From assembly GCA_947631955.1 (NCBI GenBank), contig CANRNJ010000002.1:186001-250000 (forward strand): 64,000 nucleotides of DNA, in the 5' to 3' direction. This DNA comes from an uncultured Lachnospiraceae bacterium (GTDB lineage: Bacteria > Bacillota > Clostridia > Lachnospirales > Lachnospiraceae). Position numbers and translations under genes: made by a program. Positions 17,736 through 28,177 of this stretch are shown here, piece after piece. How positions within the stretch are numbered: position 1 is the stretch's first letter; the number at the start of each line of letters is the position of its first letter. The notes below the pieces were generated by a model. That model was not told where the DNA came from. It saw nothing but the letters and a program-made list of their open reading frames with translations, and searched no databases.

Positions 17736-19184
17736 CTATATATATTCCTCTTCCTGCTCCATCCACCAGTCGGTATAGGGAAAGGTGTTGTATTCTTTCA
17801 GGGTGGACAGGATTCCTTTTGCTTTCAGCAGATCCCTTATTCTTCTGCCCATGAGCAGCAATCCGTCATACCCTGCGCTGATGTTGATCTCCCCCTCCAA
17901 CAGGCAGGGGATTCCCAGTTTGCCGCCGAGTATCGTCATATTCATATGCCGCACGATCATAAAGTCCGGGGAAGTCCGCCTGATCAGTTTGATCACTTCA
18001 TAGGGCTGTTTGTTGCAGACGGTAAAATTCTCCACATCGCCCGCCACGCGGATCATCTCGTTCAGCGTACTTTTTTTCACATCTTTACCGTCTGTCCGCA
18101 TGTCATGGTGAAGCGTGGTGATCCCGCAGATCTCCATTCCCAGATCGGTCACAAGGCTCGCCATGTTGTGCGCGTAAGAATCGCCCGCATAGATGTATAC
18201 CTTTTTCCCGGAAAGGTCTTTTTTCAATTCTTCCAGCTCCGGCCGGATCCGCTCATGTTCGTCACGAATCAGCTGCTCTGCCATTTCGGATCTTCCGGTA
18301 ACTCTCGCCACTTCCCTATACCACTGATCGGTCCAATCGATCCCATACGGCGCCGGCGCATGGATCTTGGGCACACCGTACTCTTTTTCCAGCACATCCA
18401 CAATATAGGTGCCCAAGGTTTCGCATATCTGCGTGCTGCATGCCGCTTCGCTCATCCTTGCTATCGTATCGATATCTGCCAGCGGAACAAGATAATTCGG
18501 TCTTAAGCCAAGTTTCTTAAGTATCGGCGTAAAAGTATCCGAACCCAGAAAGTTAAAGATATTGACCAGATCCTCCTGCTTTTTCTCCGGTTTTCTGACT
18601 ACCTTGCGCAGCAGTCCATGGTATGCCGCATCAAACCCTGACGACCATATCTTGGATTTGAATCCCTCGCAGAACACCGGGATGATGGGTATTCCCAGTT
18701 CCTGCGCCATCTCGTCCGCCAGACTTTCGATATCGTCGCCCACGATACCGGCCGCGCAGGAAGACTGAATAAAGACAGCCGAAGGATGAAATCTCTCCTG
18801 CGCGGTTTCAATCGCTTCTCTTAGTTTTTTCAGTCCGCCGTATATGGTTTCTTTTTCCGATATATTGCCGCATATGATCTGCGCCTTGAAGGCTTCGACT
18901 CCTCTCCCCGCGGCAGAATTTTTGATCTGCTCATGGATCTGGGGAGTGTTGGCAAAACACCCCATGGGCGAGTGTACCACGACCGCCGCACCCCTTACGT
19001 TATAGCAGACGGTCGCGGCGCACCCCTGCGCACAGTCGCTGCACTGGCTGAAACACCGGTCTTTATCGGGTTTTTTCAGCTGCTCCGAATATTCCTGCAA
19101 TTCGCTGGCTTTTCCCTGAAAGGAAATGATAGACTTAAGCCTTCTATCTCTTATCTCTACTTCCGCATTGGCTATTCCGCTCAT
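17736..19184 (-). CDS. Nitrogenase-like component 1, alpha (NifD-like) subunit
   Basis: A 482-residue component 1 protein. P-cluster-type cysteines are Cys60, Cys76 (VVHSPMGC) and Cys143 (IQSSCAAGIVGDDI). Cys254 (ICETLGTYI, upstream of EKEYGVP) aligns with the FeMo-cofactor cysteine of NifD (Cys275). The region equivalent to NifD His442 reads LLEGEINISAGYDG and has no histidine, so the cofactor environment differs. An extra cysteine group at 44, 48, 51 and 55 precedes the P-cluster set. It lies 23 bp after nifH. The pattern suits a nitrogenase-like reductase using a NifB-derived cluster without homocitrate. Confidence 0.88.
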   Translation of the reverse strand: MSGIANAEVEIRDRRLKSIISFQGKASELQEYSEQLKKPDKDRCFSQCSDCAQGCAATVCYNVRGAAVVVHSPMGCFANTPQIHEQIKNSAAGRGVEAFKAQIICGNISEKETIYGGLKKLREAIETAQERFHPSAVFIQSSCAAGIVGDDIESLADEMAQELGIPIIPVFCEGFKSKIWSSGFDAAYHGLLRKVVRKPEKKQEDLVNIFNFLGSDTFTPILKKLGLRPNYLVPLADIDTIARMSEAACSTQICETLGTYIVDVLEKEYGVPKIHAPAPYGIDWTDQWYREVARVTGRSEMAEQLIRDEHERIRPELEELKKDLSGKKVYIYAGDSYAHNMASLVTDLGMEICGITTLHHDMRTDGKDVKKSTLNEMIRVAGDVENFTVCNKQPYEVIKLIRRTSPDFMIVRHMNMTILGGKLGIPCLLEGEINISAGYDGLLLMGRRIRDLLKAKGILSTLKEYNTFPYTDWWMEQEEEYI

Positions 19185-19207
19185 ATTCCGATCTTCTCCT
19201 TTATCCG

Positions 19208-20975
<1,768 letters not shown>

Positions 20976-20995
20976 GCAGCACCTTCTTTCGACAT

Positions 20996-21049
20996 AAAAA
21001 AACGGAGGTATGCCGATCATGATCCGTCATGCGATCGACAAAACCTCCG
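20996..21049 (-). terminator. Terminator or attenuator between DUF2292 and the nifB-like gene
   Basis: On the minus strand CGGAGGT pairs with ACCTCCG, with inner pairs CGATC/GATCG and ATGA/TCAT, followed directly by seven T (20996-21002). Only about 20 bp remain before the nifB-like start codon, which leaves no room for a promoter after it. It should therefore reduce or regulate read-through from the cysK promoter into the nitrogenase-like genes. Confidence 0.75.
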
Positions 21050-21065
21050 GTTTTTCCAGTCAGTT

Positions 21066-21218
21066 TTAGAATCTATGCTTTTCCGTTTTATCTATTTGGA
21101 TGATTTTCCCGTCCTGGACAATGAGCGTGACATTGCCGTATTTCATACCCCGCAGCATCTCCTCGATCTTATCGATCTGGGAAGGATCCAAAACATGCTC
21201 CCTTTCGGTATCTTTCAT
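21066..21218 (-). CDS. DUF2292 (YezD-like) small protein
   Basis: A 50-residue protein with the DUF2292 pattern: a helical N-terminus (SQIDKIEEMLRGMKYGNVTL) followed by a short strand (IVQDGKIIQIDKTEK). B. subtilis YezD belongs to this family, whose members are often encoded near sulfur assimilation genes; function unknown. The ATG at 21218 has a GGAGGCGG ribosome binding site. It lies 40 bp after cysK and before the attenuator hairpin, so it is expressed with cysK. Confidence 0.8.
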   Translation of the reverse strand: MKDTEREHVLDPSQIDKIEEMLRGMKYGNVTLIVQDGKIIQIDKTEKHRF

Positions 21219-21258
21219 GCACACCGCCTCCAAACCTGACTATTGCACAGCGTGCCGT

Positions 21259-22197
21259 CTAGTTGTTGTTAAACAGCGGCGTGGACAGATATCTGTCGCC
21301 GGAATCGGGAAGCAGCGCAACGATCGTTTTTCCCTTATTCTCCGGTCTGCCCGCCAGAATGACAGCCGCCTTAAGAGCCGCGCCGGAGGAGATGCCGACC
21401 AGTATTCCCTCGCTCACCGCAAATGCCTTTCCTTCCGCAAACGCATCGTCATTCTCGATGGGGATGATCTCGTCATAGATCTTGGTGTTGAGGACTTCCG
21501 GGACGAATCCTGCGCCGATTCCCTGAATCTTATGGGCTCCCGGCGTTCCCGTCGAAAGCACGGGGCTTCCCGCAGGTTCCACCGCAACGACCTTGATATC
21601 CGGATTCTTCTCTTTCAGATATTCTCCGACGCCTGTGATCGTACCGCCCGTTCCTACGCCTGCGACAAAAATATCCACCTTGCCGTCCGTCTGTTCCCAG
21701 ATCTCCGGTCCCGTCGTCGCCTTATGGACCGCCGGGTTCGCCGGATTGACAAACTGCCCTAAGATCACGGAGCCTTCTATCTCCTCTTTCAGTTCATCGG
21801 CCTTGGCAATGGCGCCCTTCATACCTTTTGCTCCCTCGGTAAGCACCAGTTCCGCGCCGTATGCTTTCAGCAGATTTCTTCTCTCAACGCTCATCGTATC
21901 GGGAAGGGTAAGGATCGCCCGATATCCCTTGGCCGCTGCCACCGCCGCAAGACCGATCCCGGTATTGCCGCTTGTAGGCTCGATGATCGTTGCTCCCGGT
22001 TTCAGGATCCCCTTCTTTTCCGCATCTTCGATCATCGCCAGTGCGATACGGTCTTTTACCGATCCGGCCGGATTCAGATACTCCAGTTTTGCAAGAATGG
22101 TCGCATCCGTAACGCCCGCTTTCTTGGCATAAGAATTCAGCTTCAGTATGGGAGTGTTCCCAATCAGTTCCAGTGCGCTTTCTTTAATCTGACTCAT
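21259..22197 (-). CDS. cysK: Cysteine synthase (O-acetylserine sulfhydrylase)
   Basis: PLP enzyme that makes cysteine from O-acetylserine and sulfide, 312 residues. The PLP lysine is Lys48 in NPAGSVKDR, the substrate loop is PTSGNTGIG, the phosphate cup is [10 protein letters not shown], and the C-terminal SSG motif is GISSGAAL. It is first in the operon with its own strong promoter, and the nitrogenase-like genes follow on the same strand. This suggests the reductase liberates sulfide or a thiol that CysK fixes. The ATG at 22197 has an AGGAGG ribosome binding site. Confidence 0.96.
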   Translation of the reverse strand: MSQIKESALELIGNTPILKLNSYAKKAGVTDATILAKLEYLNPAGSVKDRIALAMIEDAEKKGILKPGATIIEPTSGNTGIGLAAVAAAKGYRAILTLPDTMSVERRNLLKAYGAELVLTEGAKGMKGAIAKADELKEEIEGSVILGQFVNPANPAVHKATTGPEIWEQTDGKVDIFVAGVGTGGTITGVGEYLKEKNPDIKVVAVEPAGSPVLSTGTPGAHKIQGIGAGFVPEVLNTKIYDEIIPIENDDAFAEGKAFAVSEGILVGISSGAALKAAVILAGRPENKGKTIVALLPDSGDRYLSTPLFNNN

Positions 22198-22264
22198 AAT
22201 GTTTTCCTCCTCTTTTTCATTTCATACTATTTCTATAGGGTTTATATGTTATTTGTTATATTGG

Positions 22265-22293
22265 ATTATATGACGGATAAATCATCTTGTCAA
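22265..22293 (-). promoter_or_regulatory. Consensus sigma-A promoter of the cysK/nitrogenase-like operon
   Basis: TTGACA (22288-22293), exactly 17 bp, TATAAT (22265-22270): a full consensus match on the minus strand, so control is probably by repression. A short dyad, CTAT-TTCT-ATAG (22227-22238), lies about 30 bp past the -10 in the leader and is a candidate site for the operon-encoded Rrf2 protein. The site assignment is weak. Confidence 0.85.
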
Positions 22294-22371
22294 TACATTT
22301 TTTACAAAAGAAAAATATCCGCCGCAAAGCAAAAGGGAAAGGCCGAAGATAAAAGAAAAACGCCGCAGCAT

Positions 22372-22412
22372 AAAACGAGTCCCCAGTGGTGGAAGCACCG
22401 GGGACCCGTTTT
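22372..22412. terminator. Bidirectional terminator between amt and the cysK promoter
   Basis: GAGTCCCC(AG)TG pairs with CACCGGGGACCC, with A-runs and T-runs on both sides. It ends the amt-glnB transcript on the minus strand. The 22198-22470 gap otherwise holds only the cysK promoter and leader. Confidence 0.85.
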
Positions 22413-22470
22413 ATATATACAAACTAAGGGATATAGGTATACGCTTATTTCATTGATTTCTTTGATACAA

Positions 22471-24270
22471 TTATTCCACATCCTGCAATGCGGCAAAGTC
22501 TTCCTCGCCCGTGCGGACTTTAACGACCTTGTCAACATTGTATACGAAAATCTTGCCGTCGCCGATATGACCGGTGTACAGCGCTTTCTTGGCAGCCGTG
22601 ATCACATCCTCTACAGGGATCTTGCTGACAACGACTTCCACTTTAACCTTCGGAAGCAGCGTAGCATCTACCTCGACACCACGATATCTCTCTCCGGCTC
22701 CCTTCTGGATGCCGCAGCCCATGACCTGCGTCACCGTCATGCCGGTTACGCCGAGATCGTTCATGGCTTTACGCAGCTGATCGTATCTGGACAGTTTCGC
22801 AATGATGGAAACTTTATACATACCCGTAGCGGATACCATAGGCGCCTGTGCGACCTTGACCGCCGCATTTCTCTGTGCTTCGGAAGCCTGATCGTAATCC
22901 GTTGCATCCAAGCTTGTGTTTTCGTTGACTTCCATCATCATCGTATTGGAGATATCCATGATGCTGAAGCCTGAGTATGCGGATGCCAGACCGTGTTCGC
23001 GTGCATCCAGACCGATGATCTCCTCTTCTTCGGTGACACGCAGGCCGACCAACGCTTTAATCACAAGGAACGTGATGGTAATGGTCACAGTCGTCCAGAG
23101 GATCGTCGCGCCCATGCCCAGAAACTGGAGTCCAAGCTGTTTGAATCCGCCGCCGTAGAACAGGCCCTCGCCTGCGATCTGGTTAGCGCCGAAAGTCACG
23201 CCGTCGCCGTAGCCTCTTGCGAAAGCGGGCGCCGTATCAGTTGCAAACAGACCAACTGCAAGAGTACCCCAGATACCGTTTAAACAGTGAACCGCTACCG
23301 CGCCCACCGGGTCGTCGATATGCAGCACATTATCCAAAAACCATACGCCGAACACTACCAGAAGACCTGCTACCGCGCCGATCACGATCGCGCCGAAAGC
23401 GTCGCACACATCGCAGGGAGCCGTGATCGCTACCAGACCTGCCAGTGATGCGTTCAGACACATGGACACATCGGGCTTGCCGTATCTTACCCAAGTAAAA
23501 ATCATGCACACCACTGTCGCCACCGCGGGAGCAATGGTCGTGGTAACAAAGATGGAACCCATCTCCGCAACGGACGTTGCCGCTGCGCCGTTGAATCCGT
23601 ACCAGCCGAGCCACAGGATGAACACACCCAGACAGCCGATCGGAAGGTTATGTCCGGGGAACGCATTTACTTTCGTAACTTTACCGGACTTATCTTTAAC
23701 GAACTTACCGATACGGGGACCTAAGATCGCCGCGCCAACCAGAGCGCTGATGCCGCCTACCATATGGATACAGTTGGAACCTGCAAAATCATGGAAGCCC
23801 ATCTGTGCAAGGAAGCCGCCGCCCCATGTCCAGTGCGCTTCGATCGGATAGATCACCGCCGAGATCACACCGGAGTAGATACAATAGGATAAAAACTTGG
23901 TCCTCTCAGCCATTGCTCCGGATACGATCGTCGCCGTCGTCGCACAGAACACAAGGTTGAATACGAAGTTGGACCAGTCAAAATCCGCATAATTGGTAAA
24001 AATGTCAAATCCGGGTCTGCCGATGAAACCCATCATATCCTCGCCGAGCAACAGTCCAAAACCGATCAGGATGAATACCACTGTACCGATACAGAAGTCC
24101 ATCAGGTTTTTCATCAGGATGTTACCCGCATTTTTCGCTCTGGTGAATCCGGTTTCGACCATGGCAAAACCTGCCTGCATCCAGAACACCAGCGCCGCGC
24201 CGATCAGGAACCAGACGCCCCACAGTTCGCCGCTCACACCGCTTACGGCATTCATAATCTCCTCTGTCAT
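22471..24270 (-). CDS. Ammonium transporter fused to a PII (GlnB/GlnK) domain
   Basis: A 599-residue fusion. Residues 1-430 are an Amt/MEP channel with about eleven membrane helices, including the family motif HMVGGISALVGA. After a linker, residues 484-599 form a complete PII protein: MYKVSIIAKLSRYDQLRKAM, the T-loop GAGERYRGVE with its tyrosine, and the B-loop TGHIGDGKIFV. PII normally plugs Amt according to 2-oxoglutarate and ADP/ATP; here sensor and channel are one chain, as seen in some Clostridia. It is next to, but divergent in role from, the nitrogenase-like operon and is separated from it by a terminator. Confidence 0.95.
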   Translation of the reverse strand: MTEEIMNAVSGVSGELWGVWFLIGAALVFWMQAGFAMVETGFTRAKNAGNILMKNLMDFCIGTVVFILIGFGLLLGEDMMGFIGRPGFDIFTNYADFDWSNFVFNLVFCATTATIVSGAMAERTKFLSYCIYSGVISAVIYPIEAHWTWGGGFLAQMGFHDFAGSNCIHMVGGISALVGAAILGPRIGKFVKDKSGKVTKVNAFPGHNLPIGCLGVFILWLGWYGFNGAAATSVAEMGSIFVTTTIAPAVATVVCMIFTWVRYGKPDVSMCLNASLAGLVAITAPCDVCDAFGAIVIGAVAGLLVVFGVWFLDNVLHIDDPVGAVAVHCLNGIWGTLAVGLFATDTAPAFARGYGDGVTFGANQIAGEGLFYGGGFKQLGLQFLGMGATILWTTVTITITFLVIKALVGLRVTEEEEIIGLDAREHGLASAYSGFSIMDISNTMMMEVNENTSLDATDYDQASEAQRNAAVKVAQAPMVSATGMYKVSIIAKLSRYDQLRKAMNDLGVTGMTVTQVMGCGIQKGAGERYRGVEVDATLLPKVKVEVVVSKIPVEDVITAAKKALYTGHIGDGKIFVYNVDKVVKVRTGEEDFAALQDVE

Positions 24271-24353
24271 AACATTTCCTCCTCACATAAAAAATACGGA
24301 TACAATGCGCCTGCGTCAAAGCCCCATTGCTCCGTACCTTTTATAATATATTC

Positions 24354-24396
24354 CGAGAACAAAAAAAGATGCCGCGAATGAATCACAGCATCTTTG
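24354..24396 (-). terminator. Terminator after the DUF4190 gene
   Basis: On the minus strand AAAGATGC pairs with GCATCTTT followed by a T-run. It lies between the DUF4190 gene and amt, so amt must have its own promoter in the remaining AT-rich stretch. Confidence 0.75.
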
Positions 24397-24517
24397 CTCT
24401 CTTTCTGAAAGCGATTCTATCACCGTCAGAGTCGGATGTCAATATCTTTTTTCAAAATAACAGATAAAAATCTGTCGTACTCCGCGGGCGATGTTCCGCC
24501 GGGCGGGCTCCATACCG

Positions 24518-25138
24518 CTACGCCATCAAAACGGCAATAAAAAGGATCGTAAACAAAAAGCCCACGATATTTAAGATAATACCGGCTATGGCCATGCCTT
24601 TATTCGGATTGTCCTGCGCGTTATTAACGGCGCCCAACACCACTCCCACGATCGCAAGGATCAGGGTGACGAATGACCAAAAACCGATAATGCATATGAT
24701 ACCGCATACCAGACTCCCTACTGCAAGTCCGCCCGTCTTCTGCGGCGCGGCATTGGATACCATGATAGGGCCGCCATAATTATTCGGCGAATAGCTGTTG
24801 TAACCGCCGTTTCCGTTGGCATAACCGTTCGGATTGGGCTGATTCATGTTGGGATTCGGCCAGCCCTGCGGATTCATATTCGGATTCTGCCAATTCTGTG
24901 GATTCCCATTCGGGTTCTGCCAGCCCTGTGGATTCCCATTCGGGCCCTGCCAATTCTGCTGCTCCGGCCGATTCCCATAAGGATCCTGCCAACCCTGCGG
25001 GTTCTGCTGATCCGGCCGGTTCATATAAGGATTCTGCCAACCCTGCGGGTTCGCGCCCGGATCCTGCTGTGCGTTATAGTTCTGCGGATTCTGTCCGAAA
25101 TCCTGCGGGTTCTGATTCTGTCCGTAATTGCCGTCCAT
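24518..25138 (-). CDS. DUF4190 membrane protein with Asn/Gln/Pro/Trp repeats
   Basis: A 206-residue protein of unknown function. Residues 1-115 are a low-complexity region of repeats such as NPQGWQNPN and NRPEQQN. The C-terminal 80 residues hold two membrane helices in the DUF4190 pattern (GLAVGSLVCGIICIIGFWSF and the ending GMAIAGIILNIVGFLFTILF). The repeat tail should lie on one side of the membrane and may be a protein-binding region. It lies 46 bp after another two-helix protein gene on the same strand. The ATG at 25138 has a GGAGGAAAAG site. Confidence 0.8.
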   Translation of the reverse strand: MDGNYGQNQNPQDFGQNPQNYNAQQDPGANPQGWQNPYMNRPDQQNPQGWQDPYGNRPEQQNWQGPNGNPQGWQNPNGNPQNWQNPNMNPQGWPNPNMNQPNPNGYANGNGGYNSYSPNNYGGPIMVSNAAPQKTGGLAVGSLVCGIICIIGFWSFVTLILAIVGVVLGAVNNAQDNPNKGMAIAGIILNIVGFLFTILFIAVLMA

Positions 25139-25184
25139 CTTTTCCTCCGTTCATAAAAATCAGGCTGTCTGCCGACGCCGCTTA

Positions 25185-25661
25185 CTAGAGCAGCAAAAGC
25201 TGCAGTCCGAAGAACAACAGAATGATCACAAGGAAAATAACAAACATCGTAATGACCTTGCCCGTCTTCTTCTGTAAAGCCGCCGAGATATAAACCGTGC
25301 TGAACGCCACACCGATGGCCGCGCAGAGCAGTCCGCCGAAAAACCAGCCGCCGATGATGCTTAAACCTACCAATACCCATATCCATGCCGGAACGGAAGC
25401 AACCGGTTCATAAGGGGTCCCGTCGTCATTATAGGTACCGTTTACCACCAGTCTTGCCTTGCCGCCTATCATGACGATATGGCAGTTTGCACCGGGAAAA
25501 TCTACCGAATAATCGATTACATTTACAAGCCAGTTACTGGATTTTACCCTGTACAGATTGCCGTCCACCGTGATCTGCGGACCGCCAAAAGTTTTGATCT
25601 GAATACCGAGTTGATGGGTCATGCCATTGCTGTCCGTGATCGTCCAATTGTTCCCTTTCAT
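25185..25661 (-). CDS. Hypothetical membrane protein
   Basis: I do not recognise this 158-residue protein. Residues 1-85 look like a small soluble beta-rich domain (for example TVDGNLYRVKSSNWLVNV and IVMIGGKARLVVNG). Two hydrophobic helices follow, at about 90-122 (WIWVLVGLSIIGGWFFGG) and 138-158 (VITMFVIFLVIILLF), and the chain ends immediately after the second. It probably forms a unit with the downstream DUF4190 gene, which has the same two-helix end. The ATG at 25661 has a GGAGACAAAAG site. Confidence 0.7.
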   Translation of the reverse strand: MKGNNWTITDSNGMTHQLGIQIKTFGGPQITVDGNLYRVKSSNWLVNVIDYSVDFPGANCHIVMIGGKARLVVNGTYNDDGTPYEPVASVPAWIWVLVGLSIIGGWFFGGLLCAAIGVAFSTVYISAALQKKTGKVITMFVIFLVIILLFFGLQLLLL

Positions 25662-25766
25662 TCTTTTGTCTCCTTTTCCCTCATAAGTTAATAGTAAAGT
25701 GTGCCTGAAATCTTACACATATAAAATGATATCATCGTTTGGCCGAAAAAACAATAGACAAGTGTT

Positions 25767-26639
25767 TCAGATGTCCCGGACAAACTGCCGGTATCTGCCG
25801 CCGTCGATCGCCGCGTCCCGGACATACTGAAAACCCAGTTTCACGCATAGACATTCGGACTTACCGTTTCCTTCCATGACCAGTGCCTGAAGCTTCCTCA
25901 TACCCAGTTCCCGCCCGGCATATCCGATAATGGCGCTGCACACCTCGTATGCGTATCCCTGCCTCTGCCATGGAACGCCGATCACAAATCCCAGTTCCGG
26001 CAGATCAAACCCCTCCCGCCAGCTGATGCCCGCCCGGCCGATCACATCTCCGTCTTTCGTGAGAACGGTCCACATACCGTAGCCGTAGAAGCCGTATACT
26101 TTTTCCCTATAGTCCCTGATATAGGCCAGTTCTTCATCCCTGTCCGCATACAGATCTTCCATATAAGCCGTGATATCCGGTTCCGCGTAGATCCGGTAAA
26201 AACTGTCAATATCCGCTTCGACCGTTTCGCGGATGATACAACGTTTTGTTGTAAGAATCTCCCACGGCAGACCTGCCAGACGCCGGTATGCCATATCGAT
26301 CTCTTCATAGCCGAGCTCCTCTATCTGCTCGATCACATACGGCGCGTCTGCAAAATCCGCATCGCGGTTCCGGTCATGCCGACAGGGGAGCACATACCTT
26401 CCGCGCTCTTTCAGTTCACGGTACACAGTTTCATCGTCTGTGATATACAGACAGCTGCCGTATCCAGAAATTTCATCGGTCGGCAGCAGATCGGCGGTAT
26501 CTGCACGACCTGCCCGGACCACCCGGACCCCATGGGCTTCCAGATTATCCGCCAGACACTGAAGCGCCGGAAAAATATTCTGCTTCATCAATATGACCGC
26601 TGTTTGAAACATGCTCTGGATCCGACCTTTCTCAACCAT
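25767..26639 (-). CDS. GNAT family N-acetyltransferase with an extra N-terminal domain
   Basis: A 290-residue protein. The C-terminal half (from about residue 130) is a GNAT domain: LTTKRCIIRETVEADIDSFYRIY, a central GRAGISWREG, the acetyl-CoA loop VPWQRQGYAYEVCSAI, and KLGFQYV. The first 120 residues resemble a small alpha/beta domain with a possible HAD- or receiver-like fold (TAVILMKQNIFPALQCLADNL); its identity is uncertain. Start choice is weak, since neither 26639 nor 26612 has a strong ribosome site. It is divergent from the cyclophilin gene, with an AT-rich dyad (about 26665-26695) between them. Confidence 0.8.
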   Translation of the reverse strand: MVEKGRIQSMFQTAVILMKQNIFPALQCLADNLEAHGVRVVRAGRADTADLLPTDEISGYGSCLYITDDETVYRELKERGRYVLPCRHDRNRDADFADAPYVIEQIEELGYEEIDMAYRRLAGLPWEILTTKRCIIRETVEADIDSFYRIYAEPDITAYMEDLYADRDEELAYIRDYREKVYGFYGYGMWTVLTKDGDVIGRAGISWREGFDLPELGFVIGVPWQRQGYAYEVCSAIIGYAGRELGMRKLQALVMEGNGKSECLCVKLGFQYVRDAAIDGGRYRQFVRDI

Positions 26640-26785
26640 TTTTCCATATTTGAATTTTTCCTCATAATATTATAATATGAATATTGTTATGGCTATTTTA
26701 GCATGTCAGCCAAAATACCGCATTATCAATTTTAAACAGGATTCTACCCGCGCCCTGTTCGCGGGTGTTTCGGAACGGAGGCAAA

Positions 26786-27313
26786 ATGGCACAAAATCCT
26801 ATTGTAACTTTCACGATGGAAAACGGCGATATCATCAAGGCGGAACTTTACCCCGATATCGCACCTATATCCGTCAACAACTTTATCAGTCTGATCAACA
26901 AAAAATTCTACGACGGGCTGATCTTTCACAGAGTCATCAAAGGTTTCATGATCCAAGGCGGCGACCCCGAAGGAACGGGCATGGGCGGTCCAGGCTATTC
27001 CATACGGGGAGAATTTGCCCAAAACGGTTACCCCAATGACTTAAAGCATACGGCAGGCGTTCTTTCCATGGCGCGCAGCATGCATCCCAATTCCGCGGGC
27101 AGCCAGTTCTTTATCATGCACAAGAACGCCCCTCATTTAGACGGCTCCTATGCGGCTTTCGGCAAAGTGACGGAAGGCATGGAAAATGTTGACAAGATCG
27201 CCGAAACGGCAACCGACTATGAAGACCGGCCGCTGGAAGAACAGAAGATCAAAACGGTTACGGTGGAAACGTTCGGTACAGACTATCCCGAACCGGATAA
27301 GATCCTGATGTAG
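26786..27313 (+). CDS. Peptidyl-prolyl cis-trans isomerase, cyclophilin type
   Basis: Cytosolic prolyl isomerase of 175 residues. Active-site sequences are conserved: FHRVIKGFMIQGGDPEGTG (with the catalytic Arg), SMARSMHPNSAGSQFFI, and HLDGSYAAFGKVTEGM. I chose the ATG at 26786 because GGAGG is six bases upstream; the longer frame from 26765 lacks a site. It precedes the macrodomain/sirtuin pair by 84 bp on the same strand and may be co-transcribed. Confidence 0.94.
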   Translation: MAQNPIVTFTMENGDIIKAELYPDIAPISVNNFISLINKKFYDGLIFHRVIKGFMIQGGDPEGTGMGGPGYSIRGEFAQNGYPNDLKHTAGVLSMARSMHPNSAGSQFFIMHKNAPHLDGSYAAFGKVTEGMENVDKIAETATDYEDRPLEEQKIKTVTVETFGTDYPEPDKILM

Positions 27314-27397
27314 GGCAATGTAAACCGCAGACACGGGCGGGCGGCGCGGGAAGCCTGTATGGGAACGCGGATCATACGGTCACGCAGAGGTGATTTG

Positions 27398-28177
27398 ATG
27401 GAGCATGCGGAACAGAGAAAATATTTAATACAGGAATTGCAAAAAGAGAATCCCCGGTATCGGGACATGGAGATCCCTGCGGAAGAAACGGCGCAGCGGC
27501 TGCTTCTGCGCAGCCTGATGAATATGCGTATGCCCGGAAAGATCAGCGCCGGTTTTATGAAAGTACAGGACGAATATTTGCAGGCGGTGCGGGACCAGAA
27601 GGGCGTTGTGCGGCTCAGCGATTTAAAGCCAATAAGTGACGGCATCTATCTTTGGCGGGGTGACATTACAAGACTGGAGTGCGGTGCCATCGTCAACGCC
27701 GCCAACAGCGGCATGACCGGCTGCTATGTGCCCTGCCACAACTGTATCGACAACTGTATTCACACCTACGCAGGCATCCAGTTAAGACTGGCCTGCGCCG
27801 AGATCATGGAAAAGCAGGGTCATGAAGAACCCTGCGGGCAGGCAAAGATCACTCCCGCTTTCAATCTGCCCTGCCGGTATGTGATCCATACCGTCGGCCC
27901 TGCCGTTCAGGGACAGCTGACGCAGCGTCATTGCGATCTGCTCGCCTCCTGCTATCAGTCTTGTCTGGAACTCGCCGATGCAAACGATGCGCGCAGCATT
28001 GCGTTCTGCTGCATCTCGACCGGCGTATTCCTTTTTCCAAATGAAAAAGCGGCCGAGATCGCCGTACAAACGGTAAAGCAGTACAAGGCAAAGACCGCGA
28101 GCCGGATCGAGGTGATATTTAATGTCTTCAAAGAGCAGGACGAACAAATCTACCGAAAACTTCTCGAACAAAATTGA
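27398..28177 (+). CDS. Zinc-type macrodomain protein-ADP-ribose hydrolase
   Basis: A 259-residue macrodomain that should remove mono-ADP-ribose from proteins. Macro motifs are GDITRLECGAIVNAANSGMTG and CCISTGVFLFPNEKAAEIA. The Cys/His-rich CYVPCHNCIDNCIHTYAG insertion is the zinc site seen in macrodomains that pair with class M sirtuins. The ATG at 27398 has AGGTGA upstream. It overlaps the sirtuin gene by 56 bp in a different frame, so the two are translationally coupled as an add/remove ADP-ribosylation pair. In staphylococci and streptococci the pair lies with a lipoylated GcvH-like carrier and a lipoate ligase; neither is visible here. Confidence 0.92.
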   Translation: MEHAEQRKYLIQELQKENPRYRDMEIPAEETAQRLLLRSLMNMRMPGKISAGFMKVQDEYLQAVRDQKGVVRLSDLKPISDGIYLWRGDITRLECGAIVNAANSGMTGCYVPCHNCIDNCIHTYAGIQLRLACAEIMEKQGHEEPCGQAKITPAFNLPCRYVIHTVGPAVQGQLTQRHCDLLASCYQSCLELADANDARSIAFCCISTGVFLFPNEKAAEIAVQTVKQYKAKTASRIEVIFNVFKEQDEQIYRKLLEQN

